NCBI GenBank assembly: GCA_021791195.1
Contig: JAJYXB010000001.1
Location: 1-46,551 of the forward strand
DNA from: Actinomycetes bacterium
GTDB lineage: Bacteria; Actinomycetota; Thermoleophilia; BMS3ABIN01
Direction: 5' to 3'
DNA length: 46,551 bases
This document shows positions 39,640 to 46,551 of the stretch, one piece after another. A program made the translations under genes and the position numbers. The first letter of the stretch is position 1. Each line of letters begins with the position of its first letter. The notes beneath the pieces were generated by a model, which ran no database searches, was not told the DNA's origin, and saw only the letters and a list, made by a program, of their open reading frames with translations.

Positions 39640-40761
39640 ATGAAAAAACTTGTATTCTCGCTACTCGCAGCAGTGCTCCTGGCGGCGACCATAGCTGTCG
39701 GCTGCGGCGGCAGCGCGCCGGGAGACGCGATCAACAAGGCCATCCAGAACAACAGCACCATAAAAACCGTGCATGTGGATTACAACCTGGTGCTGGACAT
39801 CCAGGGAGACGCCTCGGCGTTAGGGCCGCGATATGCCAGTCTGCTGCCGCTGCATCTGACCGTAGATGGCGGCACTGATGTCGATCAAAGCAACCAGAGC
39901 AATCCCAAGGTGCGGGGTGACGTCAAGCTCGGTGGGCTGGACAAGTTGATAAGCGGCCTCGCGCAGGTGGGCGGGGCCAGCGGCATGGAGTCACAGCTGG
40001 GCGCCACTGTCGCCAGCAGTCTGGCGTCAGACATCCAGTTTGCGGTGCTCGACAATACCCTCTATCTGAAACTGGCGGGGAGCTGGTACAAGACGCCCAT
40101 TCCGGCGGGTAGCGCCGCCGGGGCGATGACGACCACGGCGCCCGTAAACAGGTCCTGCATTAGCAATGCCCTCAAGGACACCAGCAAGTTCGGCTCCAGC
40201 ACGATCTTCAAGGATCTGACCGACGCCGGCACCGAGTCCATTGACGGCACCAAAACGCATCACTACACGGCCAACATCAACTTCGACGCGTTGCTGACGC
40301 AGCTGGCGAACACGTCCCGCGATTGCGGCAATGCCTCGGCGGCCGGCGGTCTGGAAGCGGCCAAAGGCCAGATCGGCAAGGTTTTCAAAACCGCGTCGGT
40401 CGATATGTGGGTCGGTGACGACAACTACTTCCATCAGGTCAAGCTGAACCTGCAGCTGGATCCCAGCACGGTTTCCGGGTTGGTCGACAGCCTGTCCTCC
40501 GGTAGCAGCCGATCCGATCAGCAGGCCGGGAGTCTGCTCAAGGCGCTGAAGACGGTGACGCTGACGGTGACCCTGAAGCAGTCCAAGATCAACCAGAGCA
40601 TGAACATCGCCAAGCCGCAGGGCAATATCCAGAACCTGTCGGACCTGGCCGGCTCGCTGGGGCTTGGCGGTGCCTCTTCAGGTTCCGCGTCGGGTAGTTC
40701 TCGCGGCAGTGGCAATTCAGGCGGCTCCAGAACCGGCACCGTCCCGGGAGCGGGCTTGTAG
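39640..40761 (+). CDS. Large lipoprotein (LolA/LppX-like fold suspected)
   Basis: 373 residues. A signal peptide ends in lipobox A-V-G-C (Cys22) followed by G-G-S-A-P-G. The mature part has alternating strand-like segments (V-D-Y-N-L-V-L-D-I, V-R-G-D-V-K-L, L-Y-L-K-L-A-G-S-W-Y-K, H-H-Y-T-A-N-I-N, V-D-M-W-V-G-D-D) that resemble LolA/LppX-type lipid-binding lipoproteins. The C-terminus is a Gly/Ser-rich tail. GAAAGGCGAAG precedes the ATG. A strong terminator follows 48 bp after the stop. Function inferred from fold pattern only. Confidence 0.75.
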   Translation: MKKLVFSLLAAVLLAATIAVGCGGSAPGDAINKAIQNNSTIKTVHVDYNLVLDIQGDASALGPRYASLLPLHLTVDGGTDVDQSNQSNPKVRGDVKLGGLDKLISGLAQVGGASGMESQLGATVASSLASDIQFAVLDNTLYLKLAGSWYKTPIPAGSAAGAMTTTAPVNRSCISNALKDTSKFGSSTIFKDLTDAGTESIDGTKTHHYTANINFDALLTQLANTSRDCGNASAAGGLEAAKGQIGKVFKTASVDMWVGDDNYFHQVKLNLQLDPSTVSGLVDSLSSGSSRSDQQAGSLLKALKTVTLTVTLKQSKINQSMNIAKPQGNIQNLSDLAGSLGLGGASSGSASGSSRGSGNSGGSRTGTVPGAGL

Positions 40762-40809
40762 TTCCACCCAGGCCGCGAGCTTAAACGCGAATAAGGAGTC
40801 GCTTCAGGA

Positions 40810-40838
40810 GGGGCGGGAGAGATCCCGCCCCTTTTTTT
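40810..40838 (+). terminator. Strong intrinsic terminator
   Basis: Perfect 9-bp stem GGGGCGGGA/TCCCGCCCC with a four-base loop, followed by seven Ts. Confidence 0.92.
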
Positions 40839-40891
40839 CGGTGCCGGATTAGCGAAAGCAATGACTTTTTTACAAACTTATTACATGCGCA

Positions 40892-40913
40892 TAACCGCTT
40901 TCTAACCTTTGCT
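40892..40913 (+). promoter_or_regulatory. 11-bp direct repeat, candidate response-regulator site
   Basis: TAACCGCTTTC (40892-40902) and TAACCTTTGCT (40903-40913) are spaced exactly 11 bp, the spacing of OmpR/PhoB-family half-sites. It lies 48 bp upstream of the ATG at 40961 and near an OmpR-type regulator gene. Confidence 0.35.
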
Positions 40914-40960
40914 GCGGATAATGCTTAGGTCAGAACAAAGATTTCAGGAGGTATGACCGG

Positions 40961-41638
40961 ATGAAAAACAAACACAGATTGCTGATAGTCGCGGCGCTGG
41001 CGGCCGTGCTCATGCTGGTGGTGGGCATCGGCCTGGCACTGGCGCAGTCAGGCGGGACCAGCACCCAGCCTGCGCCGGGACAGCCGCAGGGACGCGGGCC
41101 CGGTTCCAGGGGCCGGGCAAAGGGATGCATGATGGGCGGCAGCGTCACCAGGGTCGAGAACAACACCATCACCCTGAAGGCGGCCGCCGGCGGCGAGAAG
41201 ACGGTCAAGGTCGATGAGGCTACCCGCTATGTGAAGCCGGGCGGCAAGGCGACGCTCGCCGACGTCAAGCCGGGTGAGCGGGTGCGGATCCTGCTGAAGC
41301 AGCCGGCCAGCAGCGGCAATCTCACCGCCAGGGTGGTCAGGATCGGGAAGCCGGGTGCAAGGCGCAAGGCTATGGTAGGAAATATCACCTCCATCAACGG
41401 CAACACCGTTACGATCCATACCGCCAACGGCGACAAGCAGTTCACCGCTCCGCAACTGCAGCAGGGCGAGCGTGTCGGCGTCATGACCGGCCCGGACGGC
41501 TCGGTGACCGGGATCATCTATAATCCGCCGCAGAAGCCGGCCGCTTCCTCCGCGGGTGGCCATCGCAGAAGCGGCCCGAGCGGCAGCGGACAGACGCAGA
41601 CCAATGGCCAGACTCAGACAGGAGGCCAGGGGGCCTGA
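40961..41638 (+). CDS. Secreted protein with two DUF5666-like domains
   Basis: 225 residues with a signal peptide (K-N-K-H-R-L-L-I-V-A-A-L-A, cleavage probably after A-L-A). The mature protein has a Gly/Pro/Arg linker and two similar small beta domains: G-S-V-T-R-V-E-N-N-T-I-T-L and G-N-I-T-S-I-N-G-N-T-V-T-I, each followed by a D-V-K-P-G-E-R-V or Q-L-Q-Q-G-E-R-V turn. This is the DUF5666/OB-like pattern. A Gly/Gln-rich tail ends it. AGGAGG lies ten bases before the ATG. It precedes the two-component genes and may be their target. Confidence 0.8.
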   Translation: MKNKHRLLIVAALAAVLMLVVGIGLALAQSGGTSTQPAPGQPQGRGPGSRGRAKGCMMGGSVTRVENNTITLKAAAGGEKTVKVDEATRYVKPGGKATLADVKPGERVRILLKQPASSGNLTARVVRIGKPGARRKAMVGNITSINGNTVTIHTANGDKQFTAPQLQQGERVGVMTGPDGSVTGIIYNPPQKPAASSAGGHRRSGPSGSGQTQTNGQTQTGGQGA

Positions 41639-41826
41639 TTGCGGCAGCCCGCAGCCCTTTTTGGGAACCGGAAACCGGCTGACCCCTGGTGCAGTGGTGG
41701 CCGCAGAACCAACGAAACGAACAGGCAGGGCGGCGGTCGCGGGGATCGCCGCTTTTCCTGTTTCTTGCCGGCGTTTATATTCTGCTATTCTTTGATATAG
41801 ACAATAAACATGACTTCCCTGCAAAA

Positions 41827-42501
41827 ATGAGCAAAACACGTATATTGCTGATTGAAGACGAGGAGAACATCGCCTCTTTTGTGGCGATGTATCTCAAAAA
41901 GGATGGTTTCGAGGTGGACACGGCCGCTACCGGCGCCAGGGGGCTCGAGCTGGCGGCCAGGGAGCAGCCTCAGGCCGTGATCCTTGACCTGATGCTGCCG
42001 GACATGGACGGCTTCGATGTCTGCCGCCGCCTCCGCCGCGATTCGGACGTGCCGGTTATCATGCTGACCGCGCGCGACGCCGCTACCGACAAGGTGGTCG
42101 GTCTCGAGCTCGGCGCCGACGACTACATCACCAAACCCTTCGATCCGCGGGAGCTGGTGGCGCGAGTCAAGTCCGTGCTCCGGCGCGTGCAGGGCCGCGG
42201 GCAGGCCGGTGGGGGCGTCAAGCTGATGGCGGGAGAGCTCACGCTCGATCCCGACCGGCACGAAGTCGCCATCGCTGGCGAGCCGGTGAAGATGACCGCC
42301 AAGGAATTCGATCTGCTTCACTACCTGCTTACCAACCGCGGTCTGGCGCTGTCCCGGCAGCAGCTGCTGGAGCACGTCTGGGGATACGATTTCCTCGGGG
42401 ATACGCGCACCGTCGACGTGCATATCAACCAGGTGCGCAAAAAGATCGCCGGCGCCGCCGAAATCGAAACCGTCTGGGGCATGGGCTATAAATTGAAGTA
42501 A
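41827..42501 (+). CDS. OmpR/PhoB-family response regulator
   Basis: 224 residues from ATG 41827. The receiver domain has I-E-D-E-E near the N-terminus, phosphoacceptor Asp in V-I-L-D-L-M-L-P-D-M-D-G, T in M-L-T-A-R and K in I-T-K-P-F. The C-terminal winged helix has A-K-E-F-D-L-L-H-Y-L-L, R-Q-Q-L-L-E-H-V-W-G-Y and R-T-V-D-V-H-I-N-Q-V-R-K-K-I. It is cognate to the kinase 25 bp downstream. The frame extends upstream to 41689 but the extra residues are not conserved. No clear Shine-Dalgarno sequence precedes the start. Confidence 0.95.
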   Translation: MSKTRILLIEDEENIASFVAMYLKKDGFEVDTAATGARGLELAAREQPQAVILDLMLPDMDGFDVCRRLRRDSDVPVIMLTARDAATDKVVGLELGADDYITKPFDPRELVARVKSVLRRVQGRGQAGGGVKLMAGELTLDPDRHEVAIAGEPVKMTAKEFDLLHYLLTNRGLALSRQQLLEHVWGYDFLGDTRTVDVHINQVRKKIAGAAEIETVWGMGYKLK

Positions 42502-42526
42502 CGCCCGCCGATGCCCCTTACCGACC

Positions 42527-43924
42527 ATGTTCAACTACACCAAAAGCCTCAAGGGCCGGCTGGCGATCTATTTCGCGCTGGCCATCACGGCGTCATTGCT
42601 GCTCTCCGGATTCCTCACTTTTGGCCTCATGCAGCGCTATCTGCGCATGCGGCTGGTTTCGGACCTGAAATCCCAGGCGGAGTCGCTCTCACACCAGATC
42701 GAAACAGAGGGGCTGCCGCAAAAGCGGTATATCGTCGACCTGGAGCGCATGTACGGCACGCGGGCGCTGATTGTACCCCATAACGACCAGGCTATCAACC
42801 AACTTCCTGGAGAACCCGGCAGCGCCGGTCTCAGCCAGCAGCTGTCGCAGCTGATGAACTGGAACGCGATCTCCAACGGCCAGACGCAGGTTGAGCGGGT
42901 GCAGCTGAAGCTGCCGGGGTTCTACAGCGAGCAGATAGTCGCCATTCACGGCTTCAACGCCGGCGGTCAACTGGCCGGCGCCGTGGTGCTGGCCAAACCC
43001 GTCAATCAGCTGCAGCCCTGGCGGCCGATCGCGGGCTGGCTGCTGATCTCCGCCATCTCCTCGCTGGTCATTTCCATGCTGCTGGCATTTATGCTGGCCA
43101 GGCGGCTCTCGCGGCCGCTGCACGAGATCACCCAGGCTGCCACGGCCGTGGCAGCAGGTGACTTCTCCAGTGAGATCGACGTGCAGTCGGAGGACGAGAT
43201 CGGCCGGCTGGCCGACGCCTTCCGCTTCATGTCCGACGAGGTGCAGAAGTCCCAGGAGCAGCAGCGCCAGTTCGTCATCAGCGTCAGCCATGAGCTGAAA
43301 ACGCCGCTGACGGCGATCGCCGGTCACACGCAGGCGCTCCGGGAAGGCGTCGCTGAAGACCCGCAGGCGGTGGCAGAGTCGCTGAAGGTGATCGAAGCGG
43401 AGACGCGCCGGCTGCACCGCCTGATCGAGGACCTGCTCAGCATCGCCAAGGCCGACGCGCGTCAGTTCGAGCTCAAGCGCAGCTCGATCCACGTGGGCGA
43501 CATCGCCGCCGACACCATCAGCCGCTTCTCGCGGGAGGCGAAGCAGCGGCGAGTCCAGCTGAGCAGCACCGGTGAGAGCGGTCTGGTCATCAGCACCGAT
43601 CCCGACCGGCTGCGCCAGATCGTATCCAATCTGGTCAACAACGCCCTGGCGCATACGCCCGCCGGCGGCAAGATCACGGTATCCATGCGCCGCTTCGCCG
43701 GCAACGCCGAGGTCGAGGTGGCCGATGACGGCCCGGGCATCGATCCTGCCGATCTGCCACACATCTTCGACCGTTTTTATCGCTCCGCCAGCGTCCGCAA
43801 CGGCCCTGGCCTCGGACTCGGCCTTTCCATCTCCCGGGAGCTGGCACATGCGCTGGGCGGCGACATCACTGCTTCATCCAATCCGGGGCGGGGCTCGCGC
43901 TTTGTGGTGAAGCTGCCTCTCTAG
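42527..43924 (+). CDS. Membrane sensor histidine kinase
   Basis: 465 residues. Two membrane helices (about 14-36 and 168-190) enclose a ~130-residue sensor domain. A HAMP domain follows, then the dimerisation helix with phospho-His in V-S-V-S-H-E-L-K-T-P-L-T. The ATPase part has the N box N-L-V-N-N-A-L-A-H, G1 A-D-D-G-P-G-I, F box I-F-D-R-F-Y-R and G2 G-L-G-L-G-L-S-I. It phosphorylates the upstream regulator. The sensed signal is unknown. The periplasmic domain shows no recognised motif. Confidence 0.95.
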   Translation: MFNYTKSLKGRLAIYFALAITASLLLSGFLTFGLMQRYLRMRLVSDLKSQAESLSHQIETEGLPQKRYIVDLERMYGTRALIVPHNDQAINQLPGEPGSAGLSQQLSQLMNWNAISNGQTQVERVQLKLPGFYSEQIVAIHGFNAGGQLAGAVVLAKPVNQLQPWRPIAGWLLISAISSLVISMLLAFMLARRLSRPLHEITQAATAVAAGDFSSEIDVQSEDEIGRLADAFRFMSDEVQKSQEQQRQFVISVSHELKTPLTAIAGHTQALREGVAEDPQAVAESLKVIEAETRRLHRLIEDLLSIAKADARQFELKRSSIHVGDIAADTISRFSREAKQRRVQLSSTGESGLVISTDPDRLRQIVSNLVNNALAHTPAGGKITVSMRRFAGNAEVEVADDGPGIDPADLPHIFDRFYRSASVRNGPGLGLGLSISRELAHALGGDITASSNPGRGSRFVVKLPL

Positions 43925-44008
43925 GCGCCCGCGGCCGTAAATTTCATCACATCCCTGCCGATAAAATAGCTCGATTTGGGTACAAGCTGCTGACAGGGAT
44001 TGTGATCT

Positions 44009-44024
44009 GGCGGCGTTCGCCGCC
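44009..44024 (+). terminator. GC hairpin after the kinase gene
   Basis: GGCGGCG-TT-CGCCGCC, 85 bp after the stop codon, without a T-run. It may help end transcription. Confidence 0.35.
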
Positions 44025-44030
44025 GGCTCC

Positions 44031-44059
44031 TTGCAACCCGGCGGGGCAAACCTTATAAT
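44031..44059 (+). promoter_or_regulatory. greA promoter
   Basis: TTGCAA (44031-44036), 17-bp spacer, TATAAT (44054-44059), giving a short leader before the TTG at 44098. Confidence 0.75.
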
Positions 44060-44097
44060 TTACCGTCACTTTTACATGGAAAGGCAGGCGGAGTGAA

Positions 44098-44577
44098 TTG
44101 CCAGACAAGGAAGTAATTCTGACGCCCGATGGCTTCAAGCGGCTTTCGGAAGAGATTGAATACCTGGCCTCGGTCAAGCGTGAAGAGATCTCCGAAAGGA
44201 TCAAGGACGCGCGCGAGTTCGGCGACATCAGCGAGAACAGCGAGTACAACGAGGCCAAGAACGAGCAGGCCAAGCTGGAGATGCGCATCAGCAACCTGGA
44301 GCACAAGCTCCGCAACGCGCGCGTGCTGGAAGGCTCGGAGATCCGTACCGACACCGTCGGCATCGGCTGCTTGGTCAAGCTCAAGGACGTCAAGCACGGC
44401 GACACTTTCCAGTATGTGGTCGTCGGTTCGGCCGAGGCCGATCCCGCCAACAGCCGGCTCTCCAACGAGTCGCCGGTGGGCAAGGCGATCATGGGCCAGA
44501 AGGCGGGCGAGACCGTCAAGGTGACCACGCCGCGCGGCAGCTACAAATACAAGATCGTTTCCATCAAGAAGGCTTAA
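44098..44577 (+). CDS. greA: Transcription elongation factor GreA
   Basis: 159 residues, usual length. The N-terminal coiled coil contains L-T-P-D-G-F-K-R-L, R-I-K-D-A-R-E-F-G-D-I-S-E-N-S-E-Y-N-E-A-K, with the tip acidic pair (D-I-S-E) that reaches the RNA polymerase active site. The C-terminal domain has the S-P-V-G-K-A-I-M-G-Q-K-A-G-E motif. It rescues backtracked polymerase by stimulating transcript cleavage. The start is TTG, with GGAG four bases upstream. lysS follows after three bases, so the two form an operon. Confidence 0.97.
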   Translation: MPDKEVILTPDGFKRLSEEIEYLASVKREEISERIKDAREFGDISENSEYNEAKNEQAKLEMRISNLEHKLRNARVLEGSEIRTDTVGIGCLVKLKDVKHGDTFQYVVVGSAEADPANSRLSNESPVGKAIMGQKAGETVKVTTPRGSYKYKIVSIKKA

Positions 44578-44580
44578 GGC

Positions 44581-46083
44581 ATGGCCGACCGGCCCGCCGA
44601 ACGGCCTGCGTCCGAGGCCGAAGAGCGCCGGCGAAAGCTCGACGAGCTGCTCGCCGCCGGCCAGTCACCTTACCGTAACCGCTTTCCCGCGCCGGAACCG
44701 GTAGCGCCTCTGCTGGAGCGCTTCGCCGGCTTCGAGCCGGGCGACCGCAGCGAGGAGAGCTTCCGCGCCGCCGGCCGCATCATGATCAAGCGGGGGATGG
44801 GGAAGGCCGCCTTCATGGTGCTCAAGGACGCCAGCGGCCGCATCCAGCTTTACGGCAGCATCGACTCGCTGGGCGAGGAGGGCTTTGCCGCCTTCCGCCG
44901 TCTCGACGTCGGCGATCTGGTGGGCGTCAGCGGACCTGTGTTCCGCACCCGCCGCGGCGAGCTCTCCATCGAGATCACGGATTTCACGCCGCTGGCCAAG
45001 TCACTTAACCCGTTGCCAGAGAAGTGGCACGGACTGACCGATGTCGAGATCCGCTACCGCCAGCGCTATCTGGACCTGATCGTCAACGACGAGGTTCACC
45101 GCGCCTTTTACATCCGCGGCAGGATCCTTACGGCGCTGCGGGGCTTCATGGACGCGCGCGGCTTTCTCGAGGTGGAGACGCCGATCCTGCAGACCATCCC
45201 CGGCGGCGCCACCGCGCGCTCGTTTGAGACGCATCACAACGCGCTAGACATCGACCTTTACATGCGCATCGCCCTGGAGCTGCACCTGAAGCGGCTGGTT
45301 GTGGGCGGTTTTGATAAAGTGTATGAAGTCGGCAGAATCTTCCGCAACGAGGGCATCTCCACCAAGCACAACCCTGAATTCACGATGATGGAGTCGCAGC
45401 AGGCCTACGCCGACTACAACGACGTCATGGAGATGATCGAGCAGCTGGTGGCCCACATCGCCCGGGAGGTGCTGGGCACGCTGAAGGTTCCCTGGAAAGG
45501 GGAGGAGCTCGACCTGACGCCGCCGTGGCCGCGGCACACGCTGCGGGAGCTGATCCTGGAGCACAGCGGTGTTGACTTCGTGGAATATCCGGAGCTGGAG
45601 GCGCTTCAGGCGCGGGTGAAGGAGGCCGGCATCGAGGTCGATCCAGCCTGGTCCTGGGGCAAGCTGGTGGACGAGCTGCTCTCCAACTTCGTCGAGCCGA
45701 AGCTGATCCAGCCGGCGTTCATCATCGACTATCCGCTGCAGCTATCGCCGCTGGCGCGGCCCAAGGACGACGACCCCACGCTGGTGGAGCGCTTCGAGGG
45801 CTTCATCGGCGGCATGGAGATCGCCAACTGCTTCAGCGAGCTGATCGACCCGCTGGACCAGCGCCGCCGCTTCGAGGCGCAGGCGGCCCAGCGCGAGGCC
45901 GGCGACGAGGAAGCCGGTTACGTCGACGAGGATTTCCTTACGGCGCTGGAATACGGCATGCCGCCCAGCGGCGGTTCCGGACTGGGCATCGACCGGCTGA
46001 CGATGATCCTCACCGACAGCCCGTCGATCCGCGACGCCATCCTCTTTCCGCTGCTCAGGCCGGAAAAGCCCAATACCTATTGA
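44581..46083 (+). CDS. lysS: Lysyl-tRNA synthetase, class II
   Basis: 500 residues, usual length. An N-terminal OB fold (G-R-I-M-I-K-R-G-M-G-K) binds the anticodon. The catalytic core shows motif 1 (F-L-E-V-E-T-P-I-L-Q), motif 2 (Y-E-V-G-R-I-F-R-N-E-G-I-S-T-K-H-N-P-E-F) and motif 3 (G-S-G-L-G-I-D-R-L-T-M). It charges tRNA-Lys. A Lys/Gln-poor N-terminus, rich in Arg, Ala and Glu, reflects the high GC content. It starts three bases after greA. Confidence 0.98.
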   Translation: MADRPAERPASEAEERRRKLDELLAAGQSPYRNRFPAPEPVAPLLERFAGFEPGDRSEESFRAAGRIMIKRGMGKAAFMVLKDASGRIQLYGSIDSLGEEGFAAFRRLDVGDLVGVSGPVFRTRRGELSIEITDFTPLAKSLNPLPEKWHGLTDVEIRYRQRYLDLIVNDEVHRAFYIRGRILTALRGFMDARGFLEVETPILQTIPGGATARSFETHHNALDIDLYMRIALELHLKRLVVGGFDKVYEVGRIFRNEGISTKHNPEFTMMESQQAYADYNDVMEMIEQLVAHIAREVLGTLKVPWKGEELDLTPPWPRHTLRELILEHSGVDFVEYPELEALQARVKEAGIEVDPAWSWGKLVDELLSNFVEPKLIQPAFIIDYPLQLSPLARPKDDDPTLVERFEGFIGGMEIANCFSELIDPLDQRRRFEAQAAQREAGDEEAGYVDEDFLTALEYGMPPSGGSGLGIDRLTMILTDSPSIRDAILFPLLRPEKPNTY

Positions 46084-46128
46084 TCTAACCTGGCGTTTTC
46101 ATGTGTGTAGACGGGAAATGTTTCTGAA

Positions 46129-46353
46129 ATGATATTCACATATGACGAAGAATCTGGCGCCGCCTATCTTCAACTCATCGAGGTCGATGATGACAGTGGT
46201 GCGGTCAGGAGAACCGAGCCGATCTCGAACGATATCAATGTCGATTACGATTCTAGCGGCAGGATATTCGGGATCGAGTTTCTGAACGCGTCCACTCAAT
46301 TGCCGGAATCCTTGCTCACTGAAGAGAATATCCACTACAGGAAAAGCGCCTGA
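46129..46353 (+). CDS. DUF2283 small protein
   Basis: 74 residues. The pattern Y-D-E-E-S-G-A-A-Y-L-Q-L near the start, V-N-V/I-D-Y-D-S-S-G-R-I-F-G-I-E-F-L in the middle and a short charged tail is that of DUF2283, a small beta protein often found in bacteria near toxin-antitoxin or mobile genes. No partner gene is visible here. It lies 45 bp after lysS with no obvious ribosome site beyond GGGAAATG, so its start is the first ATG of the frame. Confidence 0.85.
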   Translation: MIFTYDEESGAAYLQLIEVDDDSGAVRRTEPISNDINVDYDSSGRIFGIEFLNASTQLPESLLTEENIHYRKSA

Positions 46354-46413
46354 AGTTTTCGTTTTCGCCCTCGACTCCTCTCCAGACCCTCCGGCCCGTT
46401 CAAAACCCCTCAT

Positions 46414-46436
46414 AAACCCGCTGGCAGTGCGGGTTT
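46414..46436. terminator. Hairpin after the DUF2283 gene
   Basis: Stem AAACCCGC/GCGGGTTT with a seven-base loop. The A and T ends give it a weak U-tail on both strands. Confidence 0.55.
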
Positions 46437-46463
46437 AAGCCGGGATACCCCATGTGCTATAAT
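46435..46463 (+). promoter_or_regulatory. Promoter reading out of the window
   Basis: Extended -10 TGCTATAAT (TATAAT at 46458-46463) with TTAAGC 17 bp upstream. The weak -35 overlaps the terminator arm. Confidence 0.6.
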
Positions 46464-46497
46464 GGAACAGCTGATCCGGGGGAGAGTTGCATCTAGT

Positions 46498-46551
46498 ATG
46501 AGAGCGGCGGCGACAGGCCGCATCACTGTAAACCACGCATTTTTCCCCAGC
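46498..46551 (+). CDS. Possible start of a gene cut by the window edge
   Basis: ATG 46498 opens a frame of 18 codons to the edge (begins M-R-A-A-A-T-G-R), with a GGGGGAGAG stretch about 11 bases upstream. It may be the first gene of the downstream promoter, but the visible part is too short to identify; it could instead be part of an untranslated leader. Confidence 0.3.
   Translation, partial: MRAAATGRITVNHAFFPS

Noticed and set aside
41689-41826. N-terminal extension of the response regulator
   Set aside because: Precedes the receiver domain with unrelated residues; ATG 41827 gives the usual family length.

Overview
The window is high-GC DNA, probably from an actinobacterium-like lineage (a Thermoleophilia-type organism is a guess). 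Supporting signs are frequent GTG/TTG starts, strong AGGAGG ribosome sites, ATGA/GTGA/TAATG gene overlaps, a SpoIID-type wall protein and a greA-lysS pair. A less GC-rich accessory island lies between about 20.0 and 31.2 kb.

Layout. (1) 1-2621: 3' part of a large secreted repeat protein ending in a SpoIID-like domain. (2) 2733-19927: a surface-polysaccharide locus. Wzm/Wzt-type ABC exporter genes read rightwards and face a leftward operon (16428 to 4849) of a DUF2304 protein, a DPM1-like GT2, GT4 and GT2 enzymes, a GT-C-like membrane protein, a coiled-coil protein and a methyltransferase. A flippase, another GT2 and a UDP-glucuronate decarboxylase (UDP-xylose supply) follow. (3) 20008-24589: a sulfur/redox island with a J-domain protein, two ArsR regulators, a truncated RND exporter, a DsrE-like protein, an ArsR-rhodanese fusion and a thioredoxin-like domain fused to a sulfide:quinone-oxidoreductase-like flavoprotein. 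That last gene has an in-frame TGA exactly where the first Cys of the CxxC motif should be, followed by a SECIS-like hairpin, so it is a candidate selenoprotein. (4) 24819-31158: tRNA-Gly(CCC) carrying a 6.3-kb integrative element with tyrosine integrase, excisionase, primase-helicase, a lipoprotein and a 51-bp direct-repeat att pair. A 5' tRNA fragment at 20008 and the 3' fragment at 31108 suggest a composite history. (5) 31555-35769: a giant secreted S53 peptidase with a seven-repeat propeller inserted inside its catalytic domain, and the same tail repeats as the first protein. (6) 35929-41638: a frameshifted small membrane protein, a membrane protein behind a structured RNA leader, two more glycosyltransferases, a lipoprotein and a secreted DUF5666-like protein. 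(7) 41827-46551: an OmpR-type response regulator and histidine kinase, greA, lysS, a DUF2283 protein, and a promoter leading out of the window.

How the genes fit together. The polysaccharide genes probably make and export a glycan whose end is methylated and whose length is measured by a coiled-coil ruler. The sulfur island probably senses sulfide or persulfide through ArsR proteins and oxidises it through DsrE, rhodanese and the Trx-SQR flavoprotein. All assignments come from reading motifs by eye; no database search was run.
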